Below are positions 6,104 through 13,309 of a stretch of DNA of 44,146 nt, piece by piece. The position numbers were made by a program, and so were the translations under genes. Position 1 is the first letter of the stretch. Each line of letters opens with the position of its first letter. This stretch comes from Phycisphaerae bacterium (GTDB lineage: Bacteria > Planctomycetota > Phycisphaerae > Phycisphaerales > SM1A02): assembly GCA_002702575.1 (NCBI GenBank), contig PAAJ01000030.1:1-44146 (forward strand). The letters are read 5' to 3'. The notes under the pieces were generated by a model, which saw only the letters and a program-made list of their open reading frames with translations, was not told the origin of the DNA and made no database searches.

Positions 6104-8122
6104 ATGTACGCATCAGTCGCCTGGATCAATGACTACCTCGACCCCCCCGCGACCGACCAGGAGCAGGCCGATCTGCTGACCCAGGCCGGATTTCCACTCG
6201 AAGACCGGGAGGAGGTCGAAGACGACATCCGTCAGGATTTCGAGATGACCTCGAACCGGGGCGATTGCACCTGCCACCTCGGCCTCGCCCGGGAGATCGC
6301 TGCGGCATCCAATCGCAAGCTGATGCAACCTTCGCCGGATCCGGTCGCCGATGGAGATGCCGTCGAGCAGCATGCCAAGGTGACCAACCAGTGCGTCGAC
6401 GCCTGCCCGCTGTACACCGCCCAGGTGATTCGCGATGTCCAGGTCGCACCCTCGCCGCAGCACATGGCTTCGCGACTGATCGCACGGGGCGATATTCCAC
6501 GCAACAACATCGTCGATGCCACCAACTTCGTCCTCTTCGAGCTGGGACAACCGACCCATGTCTTCGATCTCGACAAGCTCGCCGGTGGTGAGATCATCGT
6601 TCGAATGGCACGCGCCGGTGAACGATTCCTGCCCATCGGAGAAGATGCGGTCGAGATCGAACTTGATGGTTCCGAGCTCGTCATCGCGGATGCCGAGAAA
6701 CCGGTCGCACTTGCCGGTGTGAAGGGTGGTGCCCTGACGGCTGTCACCGAGGAGACGAAGAACATCCTCGTCGAAGCCGCCACGTTCGATCCCGTCGCGG
6801 TACGGCACACCTCCCGTCGACACAACATCAGCAGTGACTCCTCGTTCCGTTTCGAACGATGGGTGTCGCCCGCAGCCGTTGACCCGGCCGCCCGACGACT
6901 GGTCGAACTCATCCTCGAGCACGCCGGCGGCACGCTCTGCAAGGGGGTCTGCCGAGAAGGTGCGCCGTTGCCGGAGGCGGAACAGGTCCAGATGCGACCT
7001 CAGCGATTCCGCGATCTCACAGGCGTTCCTCTGGATGACGAAACGATGATCGGCTATCTCGATCGGCTTGGGTTCCAACCGAAACCCGAGGGCGATCTCA
7101 TCACAACGACGGTTCCCCATCATCGAGGCGACATCTCAAGAGAAGTCGATCTGATCGAGGAAGTCGTTCGCATGCACGGCTTCGATGACATCGACATGCC
7201 CGATGTGATGCGCATGCGGCCTGCCGCCATGCCGGCATCACTGGCCTGTCAGCGTACGATCTCCCGTCTGCTTGTCGGAGCCGATTTCGTCGAATCCGTC
7301 ACGCACACGCTCGTCTCGGAACGGGAAGGCTCGGCGTTCCTCAATGATCAGGAGACGATGATGCGCGTCGAAGCCAGCTGTGCCGGAGGTGACGCGTGCC
7401 TGCGTCCATCGGTCCTGGCCAGTCTGCTGCGTGTCCGCAAGTTCAATCTCGATCAGGGCACCGCTTCTCTGCGACTGTTCGAATGGGGCTCCACCTTCAA
7501 CAGCCTCGATGGCGCACGATCCGAAAAACGATCCCTTGCGTTGCTGTGCGATGCGGACCAGGACGGTCTTCGACCATTGCGAGGGGTCCTTGAACGACTC
7601 GCGAATCTGCTCTGCGGCCCCGCGGCCAGGCTCGACATCGATCCGGAACAGGCACCCGGCTGGTTTGCACCGGGTGGAACCGTCCGCATCGACAACACAC
7701 CAGTCGGCTGGGCGGGTCGGCTGTCCGGCAAGACGCTCAAGGCCTTCGGACTCGACCAGCCCATCATGGCCGCCGAAATCTCGATCGATGATCTGATGGC
7801 CGGTTGGCCGCCCGACATCGAAGTACACGCCCTGCCGGCCTATCCCGCGATCGAACGGGATCTGTCGGTCATTCTCGAGGAAACAACACGCTGGCACGCG
7901 ATCCAGGAAGGCATCGAATCGCTCGACCTGCCGTTCATGGAATCGGTGGACTTCGTCACCACCTATCGCGGCAAGGGCATCGAGTCCGGCCACAAGTCGC
8001 TGACGCTTCGAATTCGATTCCGGGATCCGGAGCGGACCTTGCGCAACGAGGAAGTGGACGATTCCATGCCGAAGGTGATGGATCTGCTCAAGACACGATT
8101 CAACGGGGAGATCCGCGGTTGA
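6104..8122 (+). CDS. pheT: Phenylalanine--tRNA ligase beta subunit, short form without the OB domain
   Basis: The 672-residue product is PheT by its layout: N-terminal VAWINDYL, SNRGDCTCHLGLAREIAA (about 46-63), the B3/B4 editing region (about 115-290), the B5 domain with PHHRGDISREVDLIEEVVR near 339-357, a catalytic-like core, and a C-terminal ferredoxin-fold anticodon-binding domain from PAYPAIERDLSVIL near 580 to the end. In common PheT (about 800 residues) a tRNA-binding OB fold of roughly 110 residues separates the first helix from the NRGDC motif; here EDREEVEDDIRQDFEMTSNRGDC runs straight through, so that domain is absent. It works as an alpha2-beta2 enzyme with PheS, which is not in the window. 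Start is ATG 6104, just after TACCCT. The stop overlaps the next gene's TTG start. Confidence 0.95.
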   Translation: MYASVAWINDYLDPPATDQEQADLLTQAGFPLEDREEVEDDIRQDFEMTSNRGDCTCHLGLAREIAAASNRKLMQPSPDPVADGDAVEQHAKVTNQCVDACPLYTAQVIRDVQVAPSPQHMASRLIARGDIPRNNIVDATNFVLFELGQPTHVFDLDKLAGGEIIVRMARAGERFLPIGEDAVEIELDGSELVIADAEKPVALAGVKGGALTAVTEETKNILVEAATFDPVAVRHTSRRHNISSDSSFRFERWVSPAAVDPAARRLVELILEHAGGTLCKGVCREGAPLPEAEQVQMRPQRFRDLTGVPLDDETMIGYLDRLGFQPKPEGDLITTTVPHHRGDISREVDLIEEVVRMHGFDDIDMPDVMRMRPAAMPASLACQRTISRLLVGADFVESVTHTLVSEREGSAFLNDQETMMRVEASCAGGDACLRPSVLASLLRVRKFNLDQGTASLRLFEWGSTFNSLDGARSEKRSLALLCDADQDGLRPLRGVLERLANLLCGPAARLDIDPEQAPGWFAPGGTVRIDNTPVGWAGRLSGKTLKAFGLDQPIMAAEISIDDLMAGWPPDIEVHALPAYPAIERDLSVILEETTRWHAIQEGIESLDLPFMESVDFVTTYRGKGIESGHKSLTLRIRFRDPERTLRNEEVDDSMPKVMDLLKTRFNGEIRG

Positions 8123-8733
8123 CGCTCGACCTGAAGACAGTCACCCTCACCGGGTTCCTGGAGCAGCTGGCCGAGAGAACCCCGACCCCCGGCGGTGGCG
8201 CTGCCGCTGCAGCCTCGCTGGCGATCGCGGGCGCCATCGCGCACATGGCCATCATCTACTCGAAGGGACGCGCCGCCCTCTCGGATCATGACTCGCTTCA
8301 TGATGAAGCCCTGTCTTCGCTTTCCCAGGTAACCGACCGCGCGTTGGATCTGGCAGAAGCCGATGCCGTCGCCTATGGCGGACTCAACGATCTGTTCAAA
8401 CGAGCCGAGGATGATCCGGTTCGCGTCCAGGGCTGGGATGCCGCCGTCCATGCCGCCATCGAAGCGCCGCTTCAGGTCATGCAGGAATCGGACGCCCTGC
8501 TCCAGCTTCTGGAACGCCTCATCGAGGCGACCAGCCCCATGCTGCGAAGTGATCTGGCCGTCGCGGCCATCACGGCCGAAGCCGCGGCGCGATCCGCCAA
8601 CTGCAATGTCCGGATCAATCTGCCGTCCGTCTCGGATGCCGACCGTGCCGGGGAACTCGGTGATCTGGCCGATGGCATCCTCGAACGCTGCCGCTCAGCG
8701 GCTGGTCGAGTGGAATCCACCTGCAGCGGCTGA
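8119..8733 (+). CDS. Cyclodeaminase/cyclohydrolase family protein (FTCD C-terminal type)
   Basis: The 204-residue product contains FLEQLAERTPTPGGGAAAAA near its N-terminus, the signature loop of the formiminotransferase-cyclodeaminase C-terminal family, followed by all-alpha sequence including AEADAVAYGGL near residue 77. Stand-alone members (about 200 residues) act as methenyltetrahydrofolate cyclohydrolase (FchA) or formimino-THF cyclodeaminase in one-carbon metabolism; which activity applies here cannot be told. The start is taken as TTG 8119, which overlaps the pheT stop in TTGA and gives the family's normal N-terminus; there is no ATG in a suitable place upstream of the conserved loop, and the frame is open further back only inside pheT. 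It is translationally coupled to pheT, with no obvious functional link. Confidence 0.82.
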   Translation: MTLDLKTVTLTGFLEQLAERTPTPGGGAAAAASLAIAGAIAHMAIIYSKGRAALSDHDSLHDEALSSLSQVTDRALDLAEADAVAYGGLNDLFKRAEDDPVRVQGWDAAVHAAIEAPLQVMQESDALLQLLERLIEATSPMLRSDLAVAAITAEAAARSANCNVRINLPSVSDADRAGELGDLADGILERCRSAAGRVESTCSG

Positions 8734-8774
8734 TGCCCGGTCGCGAAAAGAAGGAAACCGTGGTTTCTTGCCGA

Positions 8775-8780
8775 TAGACA
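8775..8780 (+). promoter_or_regulatory. -10-like TAGACA 7 bases before a small gene
   Basis: TAGACA (8775-8780) ends 7 bases before ATG 8788. It lacks the final T of the other boxes. An imperfect inverted repeat GAAACC/GGTTTC (8754-8767) lies just upstream and may be the terminator of the preceding unit, although no T run follows. Confidence 0.22.
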
Positions 8781-8787
8781 GGATGCC

Positions 8788-9051
8788 ATGACCCATTTCC
8801 AGGACATCGTCGATATCGCCAGCCTCGGCCGGTCCGCCGACCGGACACGCTCGGTTTCCCCACCGCCTGCCACACCCGGAAGCAGGCCCTTCCTCTCGAT
8901 CTGGTTCCGATGCTGCCATGTCTATGGACGCCTTTACCGGAACGCCTCCCGGACCAGCTACAACGGCGGATGCCCCCGCTGTGGGGCTCGTGCGAGAGCG
9001 TTGGTTCGCCAGGACGGCACGGCCAGACGTTGTTTCCAGACTGTTCGCTGA
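8788..9051 (+). CDS. Small zinc-ribbon-like protein (CPRCG)
   Basis: ATG 8788 opens an 87-residue frame. The first 30 residues look unstructured. The second half contains WFRCCHVYGRLYRN, then YNGGCPRCGARARALV and GTARRCFQTVR. Two Cys pairs (CC and CxxC) about 20 residues apart suggest one zinc site, like many short planctomycete proteins with a YxRxYRN...GxCPRCG pattern that I recall as a conserved unknown family. That memory is not a search result. It lies alone between the cyclodeaminase gene and mqnC, same strand. Function unknown; nucleic-acid binding or a regulatory role is possible. Confidence 0.62.
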   Translation: MTHFQDIVDIASLGRSADRTRSVSPPPATPGSRPFLSIWFRCCHVYGRLYRNASRTSYNGGCPRCGARARALVRQDGTARRCFQTVR

Positions 9052-9068
9052 ATCCGCACCGCTGGCCC

Positions 9069-9074
9069 TATGAT
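9069..9074 (+). promoter_or_regulatory. -10-like TATGAT 8 bases before the mqnC ATG
   Basis: TATGAT (9069-9074) followed by 8 bases and ATG 9083. A start site here would rule out the in-frame GTG at 9077 as anything but the very 5' end. Confidence 0.38.
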
Positions 9075-9082
9075 GAGTGGTC

Positions 9083-10504
9083 ATGATCACGCGGACCCCA
9101 GCACGAATATGCCCAGATGCTGACCCCATGGACCCTGGTTTTCTCGAGGGTCTCGTCCATGGTGAGGTCCGGCTGACACCTGAGCAGACGCTGAGGATCT
9201 ATCAGGAGATGCCCATTCAGGAGCTCGGTCGATGGGCCGATGCCCGATGCCGGGCGATTCATGGTGAGCAGCTTCGAACCTACGTGATCGATCGGAACAT
9301 CAACTACACGAATGTCTGCACCGCCAAGTGCACCTTCTGCGCGTTCAGACGAAACGGCGACGAGGACGATGCCTACACCCTGGAAGTCGATGACATCCTT
9401 GGAAAGATCCGGGAACTGGTCGCGATCGGCGGAACACAGATCCTCATGCAGGGTGGCATGAACCCCGAGCTTCCGCTGGAGTGGTACGAAACCCTTCTGT
9501 CGACGATTCGATCGCAGTTTCCCTCCGTGCATGTCCACGCGTTCAGTCCACCGGAGATCATCGAGTTCATCGACTTCTTCGATCCGCCCGGTGCCACGCT
9601 CGAGGAACAGCTTCGATGGGTTCTCACCCGGCTCCAGGCATCGGGCCTGCATACCGTGCCGGGTGGTGGCGGCGAAATCTTCGCGGAACCCGTCCGGAAG
9701 AAGATCGGACTGGGCAAATGCAATGCGGAAGCCTGGCTCTCCACGATGCGGGTCGCGCATGAACTGGGCATGAACACCTCGGCCACGATGATGTTCGGTC
9801 ACATCGAAGGCATCGCGGACCGCGTCCATCACATGGAACTCGTTCGAGCCTGGCAGGATCGCAGCATCACCGACTTCGGTGCCGATGGTGGCGGCCGGAC
9901 CATGGCCTTCATCTCATGGCCCTTCCAACGCGAGAACACGCCGTTGGGACGATGCCGGGAATGGGGTGATCACGAGAACGATGATCTGGCGGATGTCTTC
10001 CCGGGCGATGCGGTCGCTCGACTCGACGGGAACGGTGATCGCGATGCCCATCCGGAATTCGGACGACGGGTCCGAATGGCCGGATCCAGCGACTACCTCA
10101 GGACGCAGGCCCTCTCACGACTCCACCTCGACAATGTCCACTCCATCGGTGCCAGTTGGGTCACGATGGGACCCCACATCGGACAGGTCGCCATGGCATG
10201 GGGCGCCAATGACATGGGCTCGGTCATGATGGAGGAAAACGTGGTGAGCGCAGCAGGAACGACCTACTGCCTGGATGAACCGCTGCTCTGCCACCTGATC
10301 CGAGGCGCAGGATTCACCCCTGCTCAGCGGAACAACGCCTATGAGATTCTCAAGGTGCATGATGGTGATGATGCACCGGATCATTCGGTGACGGACTGGT
10401 CGACTCAGCGTGCTCGCAAGCTGCACGTACAGAACGATGCAGGGTGCGGCTCGCAGGAAGCCGACGCACCGGTGAACCTGACCGTTCAGGGCAACGATCG
10501 CTGA
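9083..10504 (+). CDS. mqnC: Cyclic dehypoxanthinyl futalosine synthase (radical SAM)
   Basis: The 473-residue product has the radical-SAM cluster C79-x3-C83-x2-C86 in NVCTAKCTFCAF, preceded by VIDRNINYTN, and then GGTQILMQGGMNPELPLEWYE and VHAFSPPEI. With the TMAFISWPFQRENTPLG block (about 273-289) this matches MqnC better than its relatives MqnE and CofH. MqnC makes the cyclic futalosine intermediate of the alternative menaquinone pathway, using SAM and a 4Fe-4S cluster in the cytosol. The protein is about 100 residues longer than usual: an extra segment of about 45 residues (289-334, rich in Asp and Glu) sits between TPLGR and GSSDYLRTQALSRL, and there is a 40-residue C-terminal tail. ATG 9083 is favoured over GTG 9077. 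No other mqn genes are in the window. It converges on ilvE with 5 bases between stops. Confidence 0.9.
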   Translation: MITRTPARICPDADPMDPGFLEGLVHGEVRLTPEQTLRIYQEMPIQELGRWADARCRAIHGEQLRTYVIDRNINYTNVCTAKCTFCAFRRNGDEDDAYTLEVDDILGKIRELVAIGGTQILMQGGMNPELPLEWYETLLSTIRSQFPSVHVHAFSPPEIIEFIDFFDPPGATLEEQLRWVLTRLQASGLHTVPGGGGEIFAEPVRKKIGLGKCNAEAWLSTMRVAHELGMNTSATMMFGHIEGIADRVHHMELVRAWQDRSITDFGADGGGRTMAFISWPFQRENTPLGRCREWGDHENDDLADVFPGDAVARLDGNGDRDAHPEFGRRVRMAGSSDYLRTQALSRLHLDNVHSIGASWVTMGPHIGQVAMAWGANDMGSVMMEENVVSAAGTTYCLDEPLLCHLIRGAGFTPAQRNNAYEILKVHDGDDAPDHSVTDWSTQRARKLHVQNDAGCGSQEADAPVNLTVQGNDR

Positions 10505-10509
10505 TCAAA

Positions 10510-11460
10510 TCAGTTTTCAGTGGCGTCTTCACGCACGAAGCTTCGGAACTTGGCCGTCAGCTCCGTGGTGATGGGACCGACCCGGCCATTGCCGATATCG
10601 GTTGAATCGATCCTGTTCACACCGATCACCTCGGCGGCCGTTCCGGTCAGGAAGACTTCGTCGGCCTCGAAGAACTCGTCGACGGTATGTGGACGTTCCT
10701 CGACGGTGTGTCCGATCGACGGGGCGACTTCCTCGATGACGAACTGACGCGTGATGCCGTGCAGCATGCCGGCCGTCAGATCCGGTGTGGAGATCTTGCC
10801 GTCCTTGATCAGGAAGATGTTGTCTCCGGTGCACTCCGCAACCTCGCCGCGGGCATTGAGCATGATCGCCTCGAGAACGCCTGCCTCGATCGCTTCGACC
10901 TTGGCGAGGATGTTGTTGAGGTAGTTGAGGCTCTTGATTTCCGGATTGAGACACTCGATTGGAATGCGACGTCGCTTGGCGACCACGACGGGAAGGCCGT
11001 TTCGATAGAGCTCCTCGGGATACAGCGCAATGTCGGCTGCGATCACGAAAGCCGTGTGCTCGGTGCAATGGAAGGGATTCAATCCCAGCGTGCCCACGCC
11101 ACGCGTGAATACGAGGCGGACATAGCCGTTCTCGATGTCATTGTCCGAGACGGTCATCCGGATGGCATCCTCGATTTCATCCATGGACCACCGAGGCTTG
11201 AGATGGATGCTCTCTGCGGAGGCATACATCCGCTTCAGATGGGACCTCAGCTTGAAGATCCTGGAGTTGTAGACCCGGATCCCTTCGAAGCAGCCGTCGC
11301 CGTAGAGCAGGCCGTGATCGAAGACGCTGACCTTGGCTTCCTTGGCAGGCACCATCCGGCCATCGAGCCAGATGTTGCCGACCTGAGGCATCCCGGCCAC
11401 GCCGGCGGAGACGGGTGCACCGGATTCACAGGTCGCTGAAAGATCGGATGAGTCGGACAT
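10510..11460 (-). CDS. ilvE: Branched-chain amino acid aminotransferase
   Basis: The 316-residue product is a fold-type IV PLP aminotransferase. It shows FDHGLLYGDGCFEGIRVY near residues 47-64, the PLP lysine in PEIKSLNYLNNILAK near 175-189, and NARGEVAECTGDNIFLI near 203-219. These are the IlvE pattern, transferring amino groups between glutamate and the 2-keto acids of Leu, Ile and Val. D-amino-acid transaminase is less likely given the EGIRVY block. The first 25 residues are a poorly conserved extension. Start: AGGAG lies 10 bases before ATG 11460 and a minus-strand TATGAT (11484-11489) lies just upstream. It is a single-gene unit, convergent with mqnC. Confidence 0.92.
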   Translation of the reverse strand: MSDSSDLSATCESGAPVSAGVAGMPQVGNIWLDGRMVPAKEAKVSVFDHGLLYGDGCFEGIRVYNSRIFKLRSHLKRMYASAESIHLKPRWSMDEIEDAIRMTVSDNDIENGYVRLVFTRGVGTLGLNPFHCTEHTAFVIAADIALYPEELYRNGLPVVVAKRRRIPIECLNPEIKSLNYLNNILAKVEAIEAGVLEAIMLNARGEVAECTGDNIFLIKDGKISTPDLTAGMLHGITRQFVIEEVAPSIGHTVEERPHTVDEFFEADEVFLTGTAAEVIGVNRIDSTDIGNGRVGPITTELTAKFRSFVREDATEN

Positions 11461-11483
11461 GTCGCAAGTTCTCCTGGGGACAC

Positions 11484-11489
11484 ATCATA
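11484..11489 (-). promoter_or_regulatory. -10 box TATGAT of ilvE
   Basis: The minus-strand hexamer TATGAT is followed by about 23 bases containing AGGAG and then the ilvE ATG. An ordinary SD-led start. Confidence 0.4.
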
Positions 11490-11528
11490 CGCGCAGAAGG
11501 CCGACCGAGGGAATGCTCGTCAAATCGC

Positions 11529-13214
11529 CTAGAGAATCGAATCAACGGCATCTGCAACGCCGTCCACACCACTCAATTCGAGCTTCTTGTCGCAATACGC
11601 CGCAACCTGTTCCGATGCATTTTTCAGGGCGATGGCATGCCCGGACCATTGCGCCAAACCCGACGATCGAACATCCGTCAGAATCGACTGGACCTGCTGA
11701 CGATCCAGTCCCCACCTTCGCGTGAGCCACTGGACCGCGACACTGCGTTCCGCCATCCCGCTCAGGATGTCGACGCGACCGGGACGATCACGATGCACCT
11801 GGACATGACCCGGTTGCCACAGCTCCGGACCGATGGTTCCGAGGATCGCATCCAACGCTTCGACCGGTCCGGACAAACGCATTCGGATGCAGTCCTTGAT
11901 GGGTTGGATGTCCGTCGGTTGCCTGGAGACGATGCGTTTGCCGGTCAGATCCTCCAAGGTGACTTCGAGTCCACTGCCACCACCTGACAGGGATGAGAGC
12001 ACCTTCATCTGGATGTCCGGTGAAATCGTGCTGCTGTGCAGAACGGCCTTGTCGTCACGCTGGATGATGACGGCGCCATCCGCCGAGATCACGGGACAGT
12101 CCACGACGGATTGTGTGAGAAACTCCCGGGCGCCTTCAGGCCCCATGGAAGTCGCCATCACGACGCGGGCACCGAACTCGTCGATCTTGCGGAGCACTCG
12201 TCGGAGCAGCGGCGAACCGGGTGACAGTGAATCGATGTCGATGACGACCATTCCGCAGAGTGGCTTGTCGGGATCACTGCTCGATTCACGAACCGTCGCA
12301 CGCAAGCCCCGGTTGATCGTCGGCGACATCCATTCGAACGAAGTCGATTGAACCACCTTCGGGATGACTCTCTGCGAATCCAGCACGACCTTGGAGGCGC
12401 CACCAAGCGCCAGCTTGAGCGCAAAGGCAGGTGCCGGAAACAACGCGGGACGACGCAGAATCCTGGCCAGTTCCCGTGTGAAGATGCGATTGGTCACCGG
12501 ATCGGGCGAAACGACATTCACAGGACCGCGGATGTCGGCCTTTCTGAAGAAGTGTTCGATCATGGCGATCACATCCTGGCTCGTGATCCAGGAGACGTAT
12601 TGACGACCATGACCCAGTCGACCTCCGAGACCCCATCGGAAGATCCTGAGGATCCGGGGCATGGCACCGCCTTCGTGATCGAGCACCATCCCGAGTCTCA
12701 TGCAGACCACTCGGCAGGCGGCCTGGGCTTTCATCGCCTCCGCTTCCCATTCAGCACACACATCCGCGAGGAAGCCCTCACCGCGTTCATCCGTTTCATC
12801 CAGTTGTCGATCATCCCGGTTGCCGTAGAATCCGACGGCGGATGCGTTGAGGAGAACGCGAGGTCGCTGTGAAGCCTGCTTGATCGCGCGGACCACCTGG
12901 TAGGTGCTGTCCACCCGACTGTCTCGAATGGTCTTCTGGTACGCCTGTGTCCATCGCTTGTCGAGGACGCCGGCGCCGGCCAGATGCACAACGGTATCGC
13001 AACCATCAACCTTCAGCTGCCAGTCCCCCGGCACCGTGGGATCCCCTTCGATGACCTCCAGCTTGCCTGGCTGGGAGTCGGCGGCTCCGCCGAGGCGATC
13101 CATGAATCGTGACCGGCTCCGGGTCAGGGCCAGGACCTCATTGCCACGGCGCAGGCGGTCCATCACGAGCCTTTTGCCCAATGTTCCGCTTCCGCCTGTC
13201 AGGAATATTCGCAT
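11529..13214 (-). CDS. SDR39U1-type epimerase fused to a degenerate HAD-like domain
   Basis: From ATG 13214 the product has 561 residues. Residues 1-305 are an SDR39U1/TIGR01777 protein: nucleotide loop GGSGTLGKRL (7-16), HLAGAGVLDKRW (77-88), NASAVGFYG (123-131) and the C-terminal block FAPAFALKL-like through RVIPKVV (about 259-290). Residues 320-561 resemble a Cof-type HAD hydrolase but with damaged catalytic motifs: motif I reads VVIDIDSLS instead of DxDGT, the motif III lysine is replaced (AERSVAVQWL), and motif IV reads LTDVRSSG instead of GDxxND. The GVA.NA-like tail is kept as HAIALKNASEQV. The HAD half is thus likely binding or regulatory rather than a phosphatase. Start: AGAGG 6 bases upstream and a minus-strand TACACT at 13234-13239 exclude the longer frame to 13286. 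The reaction of the SDR half is not known. Confidence 0.85.
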   Translation of the reverse strand: MRIFLTGGSGTLGKRLVMDRLRRGNEVLALTRSRSRFMDRLGGAADSQPGKLEVIEGDPTVPGDWQLKVDGCDTVVHLAGAGVLDKRWTQAYQKTIRDSRVDSTYQVVRAIKQASQRPRVLLNASAVGFYGNRDDRQLDETDERGEGFLADVCAEWEAEAMKAQAACRVVCMRLGMVLDHEGGAMPRILRIFRWGLGGRLGHGRQYVSWITSQDVIAMIEHFFRKADIRGPVNVVSPDPVTNRIFTRELARILRRPALFPAPAFALKLALGGASKVVLDSQRVIPKVVQSTSFEWMSPTINRGLRATVRESSSDPDKPLCGMVVIDIDSLSPGSPLLRRVLRKIDEFGARVVMATSMGPEGAREFLTQSVVDCPVISADGAVIIQRDDKAVLHSSTISPDIQMKVLSSLSGGGSGLEVTLEDLTGKRIVSRQPTDIQPIKDCIRMRLSGPVEALDAILGTIGPELWQPGHVQVHRDRPGRVDILSGMAERSVAVQWLTRRWGLDRQQVQSILTDVRSSGLAQWSGHAIALKNASEQVAAYCDKKLELSGVDGVADAVDSIL

Positions 13215-13233
13215 CATGAACCTCTGGAACGGC

Positions 13234-13239
13234 AGTGTA
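13234..13239 (-). promoter_or_regulatory. -10 box TACACT of the SDR39U1 fusion gene
   Basis: The minus-strand TACACT is followed by 16 bases with AGAGG before ATG 13217/13214. It lies in the 95-bp divergent gap with the secreted-protein gene. Confidence 0.42.
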
Positions 13240-13309
13240 TGCCCGCCGGGACAACAGGTCTTCCCCCAGTTCTCCGGTCCGGTCACTCACTGGGCCGATA
13301 GAGATCAAC

